Shown: piece by piece, positions 1 to 9,713 of the stretch
Numbering within the stretch: position 1 is the stretch's first letter
Layout: the number at the start of each line of letters is the position of its first letter
From: Colwellia psychrerythraea 34H
GTDB lineage: Bacteria; Pseudomonadota; Gammaproteobacteria; Enterobacterales; Alteromonadaceae
Direction of reading: 5' to 3'
Length of the DNA stretch: 64,000 nucleotides
NCBI RefSeq assembly: GCF_000012325.1
Contig: NC_003910.7
Location: 186,001-250,000 of the forward strand
The notes under the pieces: model-generated
What the model was told of the DNA's origin: nothing
Seen by the model: only the letters and a program-made list of their open reading frames with translations
Databases searched by the model: none
Program-made: the position numbers and the translations under genes

Positions 1-2
1 GA

Positions 3-1421
3 ATTACTCAGCCTATATCTACTCATTTAACAATGACAGAGATCAGTGACAGAACACTGAGAGCAAAAGGACCTGCATTACTTTTTGAAAATGCAGTCAG
101 TGAAAGTGGCGAACCATACAATATGCCAGTCCTAACCAACCTTTTTGGTACCCCTGACAGAGTTGCTTTAGCTATGGGGCAAAAGGATGTTGGTGCTTTA
201 CGTGATGTTGGCAAGTTATTAGCTATGTTAAAAGAGCCTGAACCACCAAAAGGTTTTCGTGATGCTTTAGGTAAAATACCTGTTTATAAGCAAGTATTGA
301 ATATGCCGGTGAAAGTGATTAAAAAACCATTATGTCAGCAAATTGTGCTTTCAGGTGATGACGTCGATTTGACCAAAATGCCGATACAAAGTTGTTGGCC
401 TGGTGATGTAGCGCCACTAATAACTTGGGGACTGACTGTTACGAGAGGTCCACATAAAGAGCGCCAAAATCTCGGTATTTATCGTCAACAAGTGCTTAGT
501 AAAAATAAAGTCATTATGCGTTGGTTATCACATCGTGGCGGTGCCCTTGATTTTCAAGAATTTAAAAAAGAAAATCCAGGTGAAAAATACCCTGTTTCCG
601 TTGCTTTAGGTGCAGATCCTGCCACTATTTTAGGCGCAGTAACACCGGTACCAGATACGCTTTCTGAATATGCTTTTGCGGGTTTATTACGTGGAGCCAA
701 AACTGAAGTGGCTAAATCAATAAGTAATGACTTAGAAGTTCCTGCCACAGCAGAGATTATTTTGGAAGGGTATTTAGATCCTGAAGAAATGGCACCAGAG
801 GGACCTTATGGTGATCATACTGGTTATTACAATGAAGTAGATAACTTTCCTGTTATGACAGTAACTCATATCACTATGCGAAAAGATGCTATTTATCACA
901 GCACCTATACCGGCAGACCGCCTGATGAACCAGCAATTTTAGGTGTTGCCCTTAATGAAGTATTTGTTCCTATTCTACAAAAGCAATTTCCTGAAATTCA
1001 AGACTTCTATTTACCGCCAGAAGGTTGCTCTTATCGTCTAGCTGTCGTGACGATTAAAAAGCAATATGCGGGTCATGCCAAGCGCGTAATGATGGGCGTA
1101 TGGTCGTTTTTACGACAATTCATGTACACCAAGTTTGTGATAGTATGTGACGATGATATAAATGCCAGAGACTGGGAAGATGTGATATGGGCAATGACCA
1201 CACGCATGGATCCGAGTCGTGATACTGTTTTGATAGAAAACACCCCAATTGATTATCTTGATTTTGCATCACCTGTGTCTGGTTTAGGTTCTAAAATGGG
1301 CATGGATGCAACCAACAAATGGCCTGGTGAAACAAATCGTGAGTGGGGCGAACCCATTGAGATGACGCAGGAAATAAAAAACCAAGTTGATGAACTTTGG
1401 GATGAATTAGATATTTTATAG
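3..1421 (+). CDS. ubiD: UbiD, 4-hydroxy-3-polyprenylbenzoate decarboxylase (5' partial)
   Basis: Decarboxylates 3-polyprenyl-4-hydroxybenzoate in ubiquinone synthesis, using the prenylated FMN made by UbiX. The translation follows E. coli UbiD almost residue for residue, including TCWPE-like (SCWPGD), [40 protein letters not shown] and [12 protein letters not shown]. The reading frame is open to the window edge: the codons before the internal ATG at 33 read ISTHLT, matching the conserved DPHLEITE region. The true start therefore lies upstream, outside the window. The flavin reductase gene fre follows on the same strand, as it does in enterobacteria. Family assignment is near certain; only the start is missing. 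Confidence 0.95.
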   Translation: MTQPISTHLTMTEISDRTLRAKGPALLFENAVSESGEPYNMPVLTNLFGTPDRVALAMGQKDVGALRDVGKLLAMLKEPEPPKGFRDALGKIPVYKQVLNMPVKVIKKPLCQQIVLSGDDVDLTKMPIQSCWPGDVAPLITWGLTVTRGPHKERQNLGIYRQQVLSKNKVIMRWLSHRGGALDFQEFKKENPGEKYPVSVALGADPATILGAVTPVPDTLSEYAFAGLLRGAKTEVAKSISNDLEVPATAEIILEGYLDPEEMAPEGPYGDHTGYYNEVDNFPVMTVTHITMRKDAIYHSTYTGRPPDEPAILGVALNEVFVPILQKQFPEIQDFYLPPEGCSYRLAVVTIKKQYAGHAKRVMMGVWSFLRQFMYTKFVIVCDDDINARDWEDVIWAMTTRMDPSRDTVLIENTPIDYLDFASPVSGLGSKMGMDATNKWPGETNREWGEPIEMTQEIKNQVDELWDELDIL

Positions 1422-1629
1422 CTCTAATATAAAGATTGCTGATGATACCTGTCATCATCAAAATACAGTTTTAGAGTGATCGAGCTATCTCAAATATCAC
1501 TGAAATCCTGCATTTTGTTTGGTAACAGGTATATAATTAATTACACTAGCAATTTTAGCTTATTACCTCTTGGCACAATAAATTAGTTTGCTGACGAGAA
1601 ATCACCAATAAAGTAGAAAAGGTTAAAAA

Positions 1630-2349
1630 ATGAAAACAGTTAGTTGTCAAATACAGTCGTTATCATCGTTAACGCCTCATGTGTATAAAGTACTATTAAA
1701 ACCTGATGAAAAGATTGATTTTATTGCTGGTCAATATTTGAACTTTATTATGAGTGATGAGGATAAACGTCCGTTTTCAATTGCTAGCTCACCAAATAGT
1801 GACTTAATTGAATTGCAAATAGGTGCTTTTGCTGCCGATAGTTATCCTATGCAGGTGATTGAGTGTATTAAGGCTAGCCATGCGAGTGGTGAGAAGGTAA
1901 CAATTGAAATTCCTTTAGGTCATGCGCAATTACGCACTGAGAGTGAACGACCGTTATTACTACTTGCGGGTGGTACTGGATTTTCTTATATCAAATCGAT
2001 GTTTGAGTATTTAGCAGAGCAAAAGTCGCAGCGTCACATCATGGTTTATTGGGGATTACGTGAAGAAAGCGCTGTGTATGAGCTTGAAAAAACTATTGCT
2101 ACTATTGCCAAACTTCCTCATGCCAATTTTATTCCAGTTATTGAGAATATTAAAGAGAGTAACGAAAATCCTTGGCAAGGCAAAACAGGCTTAGTTCATC
2201 AAGCCGCTATGCATGATATTGTCGGTTTTGAACCCTATGATATTTATTTAGCAGGGCGTTTTGATATGGTCGGTGCTATTCGTAGTGACTTCGTTGAGCA
2301 TGGCGCATTGTTAGAGCATATGTATGCAGATGCATTTGCTTTCATTTAA
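1630..2349 (+). CDS. fre: NAD(P)H-flavin reductase (Fre/LuxG family)
   Basis: A 239-residue soluble oxidoreductase of the ferredoxin-NADP reductase superfamily that reduces free flavins with NAD(P)H. Visible motifs are the flavin-binding RPFSIASSP at about residue 53, the nicotinamide-binding LLLAGGTGFSYIKSM at about 113, YWGLREESAVYE, and a C-terminal YLAGRFDM. The length matches E. coli Fre (233 residues). It lies 208 bp downstream of ubiD on the same strand, the E. coli order. An AAAAGG-type ribosome site precedes the ATG. The gene ends 13 bp before a strong rho-independent terminator. Confidence 0.93.
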   Translation: MKTVSCQIQSLSSLTPHVYKVLLKPDEKIDFIAGQYLNFIMSDEDKRPFSIASSPNSDLIELQIGAFAADSYPMQVIECIKASHASGEKVTIEIPLGHAQLRTESERPLLLLAGGTGFSYIKSMFEYLAEQKSQRHIMVYWGLREESAVYELEKTIATIAKLPHANFIPVIENIKESNENPWQGKTGLVHQAAMHDIVGFEPYDIYLAGRFDMVGAIRSDFVEHGALLEHMYADAFAFI

Positions 2350-2364
2350 CAGCAAAATTCAATA

Positions 2365-2404
2365 AAAAAGCACGTCAATGAGTTGTCATTGTCGTGCTTT
2401 TTTA
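2365..2404 (+). terminator. Rho-independent terminator after fre
   Basis: A 12-bp stem (GCACG.CAATGA pairing with TCATTG.CGTGC, one mismatch) has a 4-nt loop and is flanked by A and T runs. It would end the ubiD-fre transcript and, read in reverse, the convergent response-regulator transcript. Confidence 0.85.
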
Positions 2405-2461
2405 TATCTAAATTATAATATTTGTAAGAGTAACTCTTATGAAATAAATTACGTAAATCTA

Positions 2462-3121
2462 TTAACCCTGTTTAAACCCAGTTTCAGTTAAACTTAGTTG
2501 GGCGATCGCAATAACGGCTTGCGTGCGATTACGAACGTCTAATTTTCTAAAAATAGCGGTAGCATGTGCTTTAATTGTTGCCTCAGATACATTTAAATCA
2601 TAAGCAATTTGTTTGTTTAACATGCCTTGAGCGAACATCATTAATATACGATATTGCTGCTGAGTTAAACTGGCAACACGTTCAGCAATGTCCCCATCAC
2701 TATTATCTCTTTGTTTTTGCTCAAAAGAAGCAGGTAACCAGGTATCTCCTGATAACACCGCAACAATAGCTGAATAAATGTCATCAACAGGCGTTGATTT
2801 TGGTACAAAACCAGCAGCACCATAAGACATTGCTTTGCTTATGGTGTCATGATCTTCATGAGCGGATACGATAACAACAGGAATTTGAGGAAAATGATTA
2901 CGTACATGGATTAGGGTATTAAAGCCATGGGCGCCAGGAATATTTAAATCTAGTAACAGCAAGTCACTATCATTATTGTTAGTAAGTTGTTGCTCAAGCT
3001 CTTCAATTGTTTGCGCTTCAAGCCACACCGTATAAGTTAGCTTAGCTTTTAATGTCCCTAATAAAGCTTGTCTAAATAAGGGATGATCGTCAGCTATTAT
3101 TATTTTTTCTGGCTGAATCAT
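2462..3121 (-). CDS. NarL/FixJ-family response regulator
   Basis: A 219-residue two-component regulator. The N-terminal receiver domain (about 5-125) has the acidic pair D11/D12, the phospho-acceptor D58 in LLLLDLNIPG, and the conserved lysine in FVPKS. The C-terminal LuxR-type helix-turn-helix (about 150-215) shows LNKQIAYDLNVSEATIKAH and LDVRNRTQAVI. No histidine kinase lies beside it, so partner and targets cannot be read from the window. It is convergent with fre across the shared terminator. The class is certain, the function unknown. Confidence 0.9.
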   Translation of the reverse strand: MIQPEKIIIADDHPLFRQALLGTLKAKLTYTVWLEAQTIEELEQQLTNNNDSDLLLLDLNIPGAHGFNTLIHVRNHFPQIPVVIVSAHEDHDTISKAMSYGAAGFVPKSTPVDDIYSAIVAVLSGDTWLPASFEQKQRDNSDGDIAERVASLTQQQYRILMMFAQGMLNKQIAYDLNVSEATIKAHATAIFRKLDVRNRTQAVIAIAQLSLTETGFKQG

Positions 3122-3693
3122 AACAAGTATCCTAAGGAGTGATTAATCCATTCTAACGGAAATAATTTTAATAACAAAGCATAGTTGTGAATAGTTAGTA
3201 TAGGGTGCTAAAGGATAATAGGGTAATACTTCTTATTAACTTCTGTACCGTTAATAACGCTTAGAATTGTTGATCTTTAAGTCTTAAAATTTATTCAATT
3301 TAAAGCAGCATTATTAGGAGCATAGTACCGGCCGAATACTTGCTACTTCTTACTACGTAGTTACTCTATGTTGAAATAGTAAAATCATTCTAAATGAGCT
3401 TATAGGGCAGTATTTTTTTGAAATACATAAAGGTATCAAAAAATTCTTTTAATATGCTTAATGAAGCGAAATGAAGATATTAGAGCTGTACTAGCACGCT
3501 TGGAACGATATTTTGATATGGGGAGAACAGTAACAGTATTTTTGTGAGAGTTATTGATTAATGCTAAGTAAAATATAGTGCTAAAAAGAGCCCGTAAATT
3601 GCTTCGTTAAGCCAAATTAACTAGAAAATAAGAGGGTCGCCTCAACATTAGAAACTGATAGCCTAAACTAAAAGTTTCTAATTTAGTGGTATT
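3122..3693. other. 572-bp intergenic region, no gene recognised
   Basis: AT-rich stretch between the divergent end of the regulator gene and the 3' end of pepD. It should hold the promoter of the response regulator near 3122-3200. A short inverted repeat (TTAGAAACT, 3648-3656, with AGTTTCTAA, 3673-3681) lies just beyond the pepD stop and may be a weak terminator. No convincing ORF or RNA gene was seen. Confidence 0.5.
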
Positions 3694-5157
3694 TTATTTT
3701 TTTGGGATATTAGCTAATACAGCCACTAATAATTGCCAATATTGCTCAACAGTCGCAATTTCAATTTTTTCGTCTGGCGAATGGGGGAACTTAATCGTTG
3801 GTCCAATAGAAACCATATCCCAATGTGGATACGCTGTTTTGAATAAGCCACATTCTAAGCCTGCATGAATTACCATTACCGCAGGCACTTTATTAAATAT
3901 GCTTTCGTATGTATCTCTAACAGTCTGCATGATGGCTGAATCTGTATTAGGTTTCCAACCAGGATAAGCGCCTGAGAAAACAACATTAGCACCGGCAAGT
4001 TCAAAAACAGATTGCACCATTCGTTGAGTTTCCAAGCGGCCATCGTCATGCAAGCTGCGTATTAATACCATGGCATTAAGCTTGCTGCCACGAGTATGAA
4101 TTACGCCTAGGTTTAGTGATGTTTCTACAATGCCTTCAATATCATCACTCATTCGAATGACGCCATTAGGACAAGCATTCAGCGCACGTAGAATTGAAGC
4201 TTGTGTGGCTTTTGTCCAACACTGCTCAAAGTCTTCAGGTGAAATTAATAACATATCGATATCAGTTTCAATTGCACCTAAATTAGCACTAATAGTTGAG
4301 AGGTAATCTGCTAAGGCGACCTTTAACGCCTCGACTTTATCTTTTGCAACAACAAAACTAGCATTAGCTTCTCTAGGGATAGCATTACGTAAACTGCCAC
4401 CATTTAGCTCAGTAAGGCTGATATCAAAATCAATGCTAGCACTTAATAAAAATCGTACTAATAACTTGTTAGCGTTTGCACGCCCAGTATGAATATCGAC
4501 ACCAGAATGCCCACCTTTTAGGCCAGAGATAGATAAGTTAAAAGCTTGGTAATTACTAGGAACATCTTCTAATGTTAGTGCGAAAGTAGCATTACCATCA
4601 ATACCACCAGCACAGCCCATGTAAACCTCACCTTCTTGTTCTGAATCGGTGTTGATTAAGATATCACCATCAAGCCAGCCAGCTTCTAGGCCAAAAGCGC
4701 CAGTCATTCCGGCTTCTTCATCAATAGTTACTAGTACTTCTAACGGTCCATGTGGAATATCATCACTGGCTAAAATTGCTAATGCGGAGGCTAAGCCAAC
4801 ACCATTATCTGCACCTAATGTCGTTCCTTCAGCCGTTACCCAATCCCCAGAATCAATGACATAAGGTTTAATTGGGTCGGTTATAAAGTCATGGTCAGTG
4901 TCATTGTTTTTCTGTGGCACCATATCCATATGTGCTTGTAAAATAATGCCCTTACGGTCTTCCATGCCAGCGGTTGCTGGTTTTTTAATAAATAAATTGC
5001 CAACAGCATCTTCTTTAATGGCTAGGCCCAGTTCTTTCGCCCAATCTTGGATCCACAAGGATATCTTTTGCTCATGTTTAGACGGGTGTGGAATACTGCA
5101 AATTTTTTCAAATAATTGCCATAAGCTGGCAGGTTTTAACTGTGAGAGAGTACTCAT
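3694..5157 (-). CDS. pepD: Aminoacyl-histidine dipeptidase PepD (M20 family)
   Basis: A 487-residue cytosolic metallopeptidase that hydrolyses Xaa-His dipeptides. Metal-site motifs of family M20 are present: LQAHMDMVP at about 76 with HxD, GADNGVG at about 118, DEEAGMTGAFGLE at about 149, and a late HAGLECG near 430. The IPHPSKHEQKI start region and overall length match E. coli PepD (485). It is transcribed alone, with about 460 bp upstream. No unusual feature. Confidence 0.94.
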   Translation of the reverse strand: MSTLSQLKPASLWQLFEKICSIPHPSKHEQKISLWIQDWAKELGLAIKEDAVGNLFIKKPATAGMEDRKGIILQAHMDMVPQKNNDTDHDFITDPIKPYVIDSGDWVTAEGTTLGADNGVGLASALAILASDDIPHGPLEVLVTIDEEAGMTGAFGLEAGWLDGDILINTDSEQEGEVYMGCAGGIDGNATFALTLEDVPSNYQAFNLSISGLKGGHSGVDIHTGRANANKLLVRFLLSASIDFDISLTELNGGSLRNAIPREANASFVVAKDKVEALKVALADYLSTISANLGAIETDIDMLLISPEDFEQCWTKATQASILRALNACPNGVIRMSDDIEGIVETSLNLGVIHTRGSKLNAMVLIRSLHDDGRLETQRMVQSVFELAGANVVFSGAYPGWKPNTDSAIMQTVRDTYESIFNKVPAVMVIHAGLECGLFKTAYPHWDMVSIGPTIKFPHSPDEKIEIATVEQYWQLLVAVLANIPKK

Positions 5158-5304
5158 AGGTTTCCTCAGGAAATTGTAGTTTTTGTTACTATAAACAGTA
5201 TATACCTGTTACTAATCAAGATGCATATGTCAGAGTGTTTGAGCTAGTTCAATTGGAGGCACTTTGTAAATGATCGCTGCCGATCGTTAGCTGATGACAG
5301 TGTT

Positions 5305-5620
5305 ATACCAAGTTGATTAAGTTATTTCCCACTCAGCGAGAATTAAAAGGCTGAAAGGTAAGGCATTGATTGAAGATAATGGTAATTCAGGAGAATATGC
5401 TCCTGCATTCTCTAATAAACTGCATCCATGCAGCGTCCTTGTCAAAACCAATAACGCAACATATAAGCCTTTTTAAACTCATCCTTTGGAAGCTCATTAG
5501 CAAACTGATAACGGCGTAAAATTAATTGAATATAGAATAACTATGTTCAACAAATTTTTCTTGTTCTAAGCTCGCTAATGTATCTCTGAGTAGGGAATAA
5601 ATTTAATCAAATTGGTATTA
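5305..5620. repeat. MITE-like palindromic element beside slmA
   Basis: The left end reads ATACCAAGTTGATTAAGTTA and the reverse complement of the right end reads ATACCAATTTGATTAAATTT. Both continue into TTCCC, giving terminal inverted repeats of about 25 bp with few mismatches around about 315 bp of non-coding DNA. The right end touches the slmA stop codon. No transposase ORF is present, so this is a non-autonomous element. The rest of the pepD-slmA gap (5158-5304) holds the pepD promoter region and nothing else recognised. Confidence 0.65.
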
Positions 5621-6217
5621 TTACTTGTTGGCCATTAAAAATTGCCATTGCTCATTAAAGTCAGTACTTGGCTTTTTACTGTAGCCGGATCGAACGTATT
5701 GACTGATTTTACCTTCAGCGAACGAGACTAATAGGCTAGCTAAAGCTGCTTCATTAATGGTAAATGTTTTACCTTCACGTAGTTTTCGTTCTCTTAATAC
5801 TTGCTTAAATTGAGACTCTAGTTTTTCAAAAAACTGATGAACTCTGCCGCGTAACCGCTCATTCTCTCCCATTAGTGCATCACCTGCTAATATTCGGCAC
5901 ATTCCAGGGTTGCGCTCAGCAAAAACGACTAAAACATGCAATATGTGATGGCAACGTACTAACGCTTCTTTATGGTCCGCAAGAATCAAATTGATTCGTG
6001 AAAAAATAGACTCTTCGATAAAGTCGATTAAGCCTTCAAACATACGTGCTTTTGATGGGAAATGACGATACAGAGCCGCTTCTGAAAAACCAACTTCAGC
6101 AGCTAACTTTGCGGTAGTGATACGCTGCCCAGGACAGTTTTGTAACATTAACGCTAAGGATTCTAATATTTGGTGTTTACGGTTTGGCTTCAGGTTCTTA
6201 TTTTGTGTGGCGACCAT
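5621..6217 (-). CDS. slmA: Nucleoid occlusion factor SlmA
   Basis: A 198-residue TetR-fold DNA-binding protein that blocks FtsZ ring assembly over the nucleoid. The N-terminal HTH reads [21 protein letters not shown], followed by [19 protein letters not shown] and the [20 protein letters not shown] region typical of SlmA. Length equals E. coli SlmA (198). It sits next to coaBC as usual, but the dut gene normally found between them is absent here. Confidence 0.93.
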   Translation of the reverse strand: MVATQNKNLKPNRKHQILESLALMLQNCPGQRITTAKLAAEVGFSEAALYRHFPSKARMFEGLIDFIEESIFSRINLILADHKEALVRCHHILHVLVVFAERNPGMCRILAGDALMGENERLRGRVHQFFEKLESQFKQVLRERKLREGKTFTINEAALASLLVSFAEGKISQYVRSGYSKKPSTDFNEQWQFLMANK

Positions 6218-6295
6218 ATAAAAATATTCTCTACTGTGATTGTTCTATCCATCAAGCTTATGTATCAACTTGTTCTAAAGGTAAATTTAATTACC

Positions 6296-7507
6296 TTATT
6301 TCTTGGCGTTTTTGGCTAAATAATGTTGATTGATTAATGAAACTAGCTGTTTAGCAACGATCTGCTTATTAGCTAGAGGAATTTCAATTTTATCAATAGC
6401 ACTATAGAGGGTTAAAGCATTATCATCACTATTAAAACCTTGTCCTGCTTTAGCAACATCATTCGCAGCGATTAAATCTAAGTTTTTACGCATTAGTTTG
6501 CCGCGTGCATAGTGTTCAACGTTTTGTGTTTCTGCCGCAAAGCCAACGATAAAAGGTTTATTGGCTAAATTTGCTACATCAGCAACAATATCATGGTTCT
6601 TGATGAGCGAAATTTGCATGTGTTCGCTATCTTTTTTGATTTTCTCATCGGCAATATCAGCAACTCGATAATCAGCTACTGCTGCGCAGGCGACAAAGGT
6701 AGTAGCTTGCGGAACATAAATTAGCGCTTGTTGATGCATTTGTTCGGCACTAGTCACTTGGATCAGCTCACAACCTGCGGGAGCAGGTATATTTACGGGA
6801 CCAGAAATTAACGTCACCTGAGCGCCAGCACGTAATGCGGCATGAGCAATGGCATAGCCCATTTTTCCTGAGCTATGATTCGATATATAACGCACCGGAT
6901 CTATCGCCTCACGTGTTGGTCCAGCGGTAATCACCCAATGTTGGTCTTGCAAATACTTGTCGACAAAAAAATCGCTGCTAAGAGTAACTAATTCATTAAC
7001 ATCTAACATGCGGCCTAAACCTATATCACCACAAGCCTGTTCGCCAGCACCAGGGCCCCAAAGATGGAATCCCCACTGCTTTAATGTGCTGATGTTAACT
7101 TGTGTTGCTTTGGCATGCCACATTTGCTGATTCATTGCCGGGGCAATAGCAATTGGCGCACTGGTTGCTAAGCATAATGTTGAGAGTAAATCATTAGCCA
7201 TACCTGCGGTAATACGAGCAATAATATCCGCAGTGGCTGGAGCGATAATAATTAAATCAGCCCATTTAGCCAACTCAATATGGCCCATGGCGAGTTCGGC
7301 TTGGCTATCTAATAAGCTATCAGAAACATGGTTGCCCGATACTGCTTGAAGCGTTAATGGCGTAATAAAGGCTTTTGCACCTTCGGTCATAACCACGCGT
7401 ATATCCGCACCATGATCTTTAAGTCGACGCACTAATTCTGGTGTTTTGTAGGCAGCGATACCACCTGTAATACCCAGTACTATTTTTTTGTCCTGAAGAA
7501 TTTGCAT
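6296..7507 (-). CDS. coaBC: Bifunctional CoaBC (PPC synthetase / PPC decarboxylase)
   Basis: A 403-residue cytosolic enzyme of coenzyme A synthesis that joins cysteine to 4'-phosphopantothenate and decarboxylates the product. The N-terminal flavoprotein domain (about 1-185) shows [27 protein letters not shown] with the catalytic His, and PAMNQQMW. The C-terminal CoaB domain starts at [22 protein letters not shown] and continues with the FAAETQN and AND motifs. Length is normal. It is divergent from radC across a 134-bp gap. Confidence 0.95.
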   Translation of the reverse strand: MQILQDKKIVLGITGGIAAYKTPELVRRLKDHGADIRVVMTEGAKAFITPLTLQAVSGNHVSDSLLDSQAELAMGHIELAKWADLIIIAPATADIIARITAGMANDLLSTLCLATSAPIAIAPAMNQQMWHAKATQVNISTLKQWGFHLWGPGAGEQACGDIGLGRMLDVNELVTLSSDFFVDKYLQDQHWVITAGPTREAIDPVRYISNHSSGKMGYAIAHAALRAGAQVTLISGPVNIPAPAGCELIQVTSAEQMHQQALIYVPQATTFVACAAVADYRVADIADEKIKKDSEHMQISLIKNHDIVADVANLANKPFIVGFAAETQNVEHYARGKLMRKNLDLIAANDVAKAGQGFNSDDNALTLYSAIDKIEIPLANKQIVAKQLVSLINQHYLAKNAKK

Positions 7508-7641
7508 AAGCTGCTAATATTAAAGTAAACAATATGGTTAATAAGATAACATTTATTGCCTTTAGTTAGAAATAAGAGTTGTTAAATAATCAAGATTTAC
7601 AAGTGAGAATAAATACAAAAATGTAAAGCAAGGATGCACTT

Positions 7642-8136
7642 ATGTTAAAAGAATCAAGGTTCAAGGAATCAGCGTTAAATGAATCGCCTTTAAATCAAAA
7701 CGCCTTAAAAAATTGGCCTGAAATGGAAAGGCCACGAGAGAAACTAGTCAGTTTAGGTTCATCAAGCTTAAGTGATGCTGAGTTGTTGGCTATATTTCTT
7801 CGCACAGGAGTTAGAGGTTGCAATGTGGTTGATCTTGCTAGGCAACTATTGAAGAGCTTCGGTAGTCTTGGTGCAATATTTGCGGCAAGCCAAGAAGATT
7901 TCTGTGCAAGGCATGGACTCGGAATGGCAAAGTATGTGCAATTACAAGCCTGTTTAGAAATGTCTAAACGTTATTTAGCAGAGAATATTAAAGACATAGA
8001 TTGTTCATTAACTTCTTCACAAGCGACACGTGATTACTTACTCAGTGAGTTGCGCTTAGAAACTCGAGAAATATTTGCTGTGCTTTTTTTAGATATTATA
8101 CCCGTAAAAACCTCATACTATTTTAATCTTCATTAG
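7642..8136 (+). pseudogene. radC: radC 5' fragment, interrupted by the island
   Basis: Encodes the N-terminal 151 residues of RadC ([32 protein letters not shown], ending [12 protein letters not shown]). The next 13 codons are island DNA and end at a stop at 8134-8136. The JAMM/MPN metal-binding motif (HNHPSG) lies in the other fragment, so this piece cannot carry a catalytic centre. The first about 25 codons are low-complexity and the native start may be slightly downstream. The last native codon is GAT (8092-8094); the next native codon, AAT, is at 30167. Confidence 0.95.
8097..8108 (+). repeat. Left terminal inverted repeat of the island
   Basis: TATACCCGTAAA, two bases inside the radC junction. 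It is the exact reverse complement of 30149-30160. Probably part of the core recombinase-binding site. ATACTATTTT at 8115-8124 recurs near the right end. Confidence 0.75.
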
Positions 8137-8152
8137 TAACATTTTTGTTACT
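8134..8152. other. Small stem-loop at the island left end
   Basis: AGTAACA and TGTTACT pair around a short T-rich loop. It may be a weak terminator for radC read-through or a binding site in the recombinase promoter region. Confidence 0.4.
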
Positions 8153-8190
8153 TTTTGCCTTTATATATTAAGAATCCACCTACTTCACTA

Positions 8191-8218
8191 TTGACTTCTA
8201 CCCTTTCGTTATTAATAT
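8191..8218 (+). promoter_or_regulatory. Probable sigma-70 promoter of the recombinase operon
   Basis: TTGACT at 8191-8196 and TAATAT at 8213-8218 are separated by 16 bp, 32 bp upstream of the gmtY-like ATG. There is no clear Shine-Dalgarno between them and the start codon. Basis: consensus match only. Confidence 0.55.
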
Positions 8219-8249
8219 ACCCCTATAACATGTACTATTATTACTAAAT

Positions 8250-9698
8250 ATGACTATTTCAATACAACCCATCAAGGTAAATGTTCTTGTTCGTATCGAC
8301 AATACTGACAAGACCTATGAGCTGCCAGCAGTGTACGTACCAGGTGAAGGGTATTTAGGTTCTTTCCTTTGCTATATCGTGAAACACCGAACCAAAAGCA
8401 AGAGTTGGAAAGATAAAGCGATCCAGGCAATGATTCTTTTAATTGAGTACACATACGCAAATGAGGGGTGCTTTGATACTAAGCAGCAAATGTTTGAAGA
8501 GTTCACCAATAGCCTGCATGCAGGAACTATAAATAAAGATGGAGATGACAAAACAGGCCTTCGTTGGAGGCCATTATCAGTAGAAAATGCTAACGCTCTG
8601 AAAGGACATATTACTAAATTTAGTGACCACCTTTTCAAGGAAACAGGTGGTGAATCGGCGCTTTTAAACCCCATAAGAACAGCGACGGGTGCTGAGAAAA
8701 TGGTTAATCTTGCTGCCTATCATCATAAAAAGAACGCGGTATTCTTAAGTCATTTATTCGATAAAAACAAGAATAATGATATAGACACCTCACGAAATGT
8801 GAGGAACAGGAAAGAATTTAGAACACCTCAGGTTGATCAGTCTGTCAATTTTTCTGAGGAGCATATCGACGCGTTACTTTGGGATGGCTTTATACAACCA
8901 GGCAGCACGTACCTATCTCCTGTACATGAGCGTTATAAGCTAGCCCCCTTACTAATCACCATGCTAATACATTACGGTGGCATACGTCCGTGCGAAGCTT
9001 TTCATCTCTATGCCGAGGATATTCATCTAGACCCATCAGAGCGTGTCGTGATCAGGGTATATCACCCAATACAAGGGCGTGCACCGGAGTATTATCGCGA
9101 CCAACCAGGTAATAAAGGCGCTACCAGGATTGAATATCTAAATAAAAAATACGGTTTAGATGATAGATTTTCCGACTCTAGGAAGGCATACCATGCGGGG
9201 TGGAAAGAGCCAGCTTTAGCCGACAGCAAAGCTAAGTTTTTTTATGTCTATTTTGCCCCCACTGAAAAAGGAATTTTGTTTTACCAGTTGTTTAAGCAAT
9301 ACATGATTCACCAGCGAAAAGTCAGGAAGCTAGGAGGGCAAGACACAAAACACGCTCCAGAGGCGCACCCGTTTCTCTTCACAAATAGAAATGGCGACCC
9401 GCTATCAATGCGAAGCTTTGAAGATTTTCATAAAGAAGCGGTGAAAGCAATTGGGTTAGAGGCATTTCGTGCAAATGGCACTTCCCAATACTGCCACCGT
9501 CATGCATTTAAGAAGCGTCTTGAAGGAATGAGTGTACCAGAGGTACTTCGGATGGACTTGATGCACCATAAGAGTATTTATTCGCAAAATGAGTACGGTA
9601 AAGCAAGTAATCAAGAAATTTACGATAAGTTGTCTAATGCCAACGCACTAAGCAGTCATGAAACAGCCCTACTTTCCAACCTTAAAAACGCACAATAA
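8250..9698 (+). CDS. gmtY: Tyrosine recombinase, GmtY-like
   Basis: A 482-residue site-specific recombinase, first gene of the island operon. Catalytic residues read from the sequence: Arg I at R246 (GGIRPCEAFHL), box II as Y414-C-H-R417-H418 where the usual first His is Tyr, H440 (LMHHKS), and the nucleophile Y449 nine residues later (NEYG). The N-terminal half (about 1-200) would be the core/arm-binding part. It is followed after 15 bp by the second recombinase, then by the GmtX-like gene; this order and these sizes fit the Gamma-Mobile-Trio module. The recombinase call is strong; the GmtY name is by architecture and context. Confidence 0.8.
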   Translation: MTISIQPIKVNVLVRIDNTDKTYELPAVYVPGEGYLGSFLCYIVKHRTKSKSWKDKAIQAMILLIEYTYANEGCFDTKQQMFEEFTNSLHAGTINKDGDDKTGLRWRPLSVENANALKGHITKFSDHLFKETGGESALLNPIRTATGAEKMVNLAAYHHKKNAVFLSHLFDKNKNNDIDTSRNVRNRKEFRTPQVDQSVNFSEEHIDALLWDGFIQPGSTYLSPVHERYKLAPLLITMLIHYGGIRPCEAFHLYAEDIHLDPSERVVIRVYHPIQGRAPEYYRDQPGNKGATRIEYLNKKYGLDDRFSDSRKAYHAGWKEPALADSKAKFFYVYFAPTEKGILFYQLFKQYMIHQRKVRKLGGQDTKHAPEAHPFLFTNRNGDPLSMRSFEDFHKEAVKAIGLEAFRANGTSQYCHRHAFKKRLEGMSVPEVLRMDLMHHKSIYSQNEYGKASNQEIYDKLSNANALSSHETALLSNLKNAQ

Positions 9699-9713
9699 CA
9701 AAAGGATAGTTCA

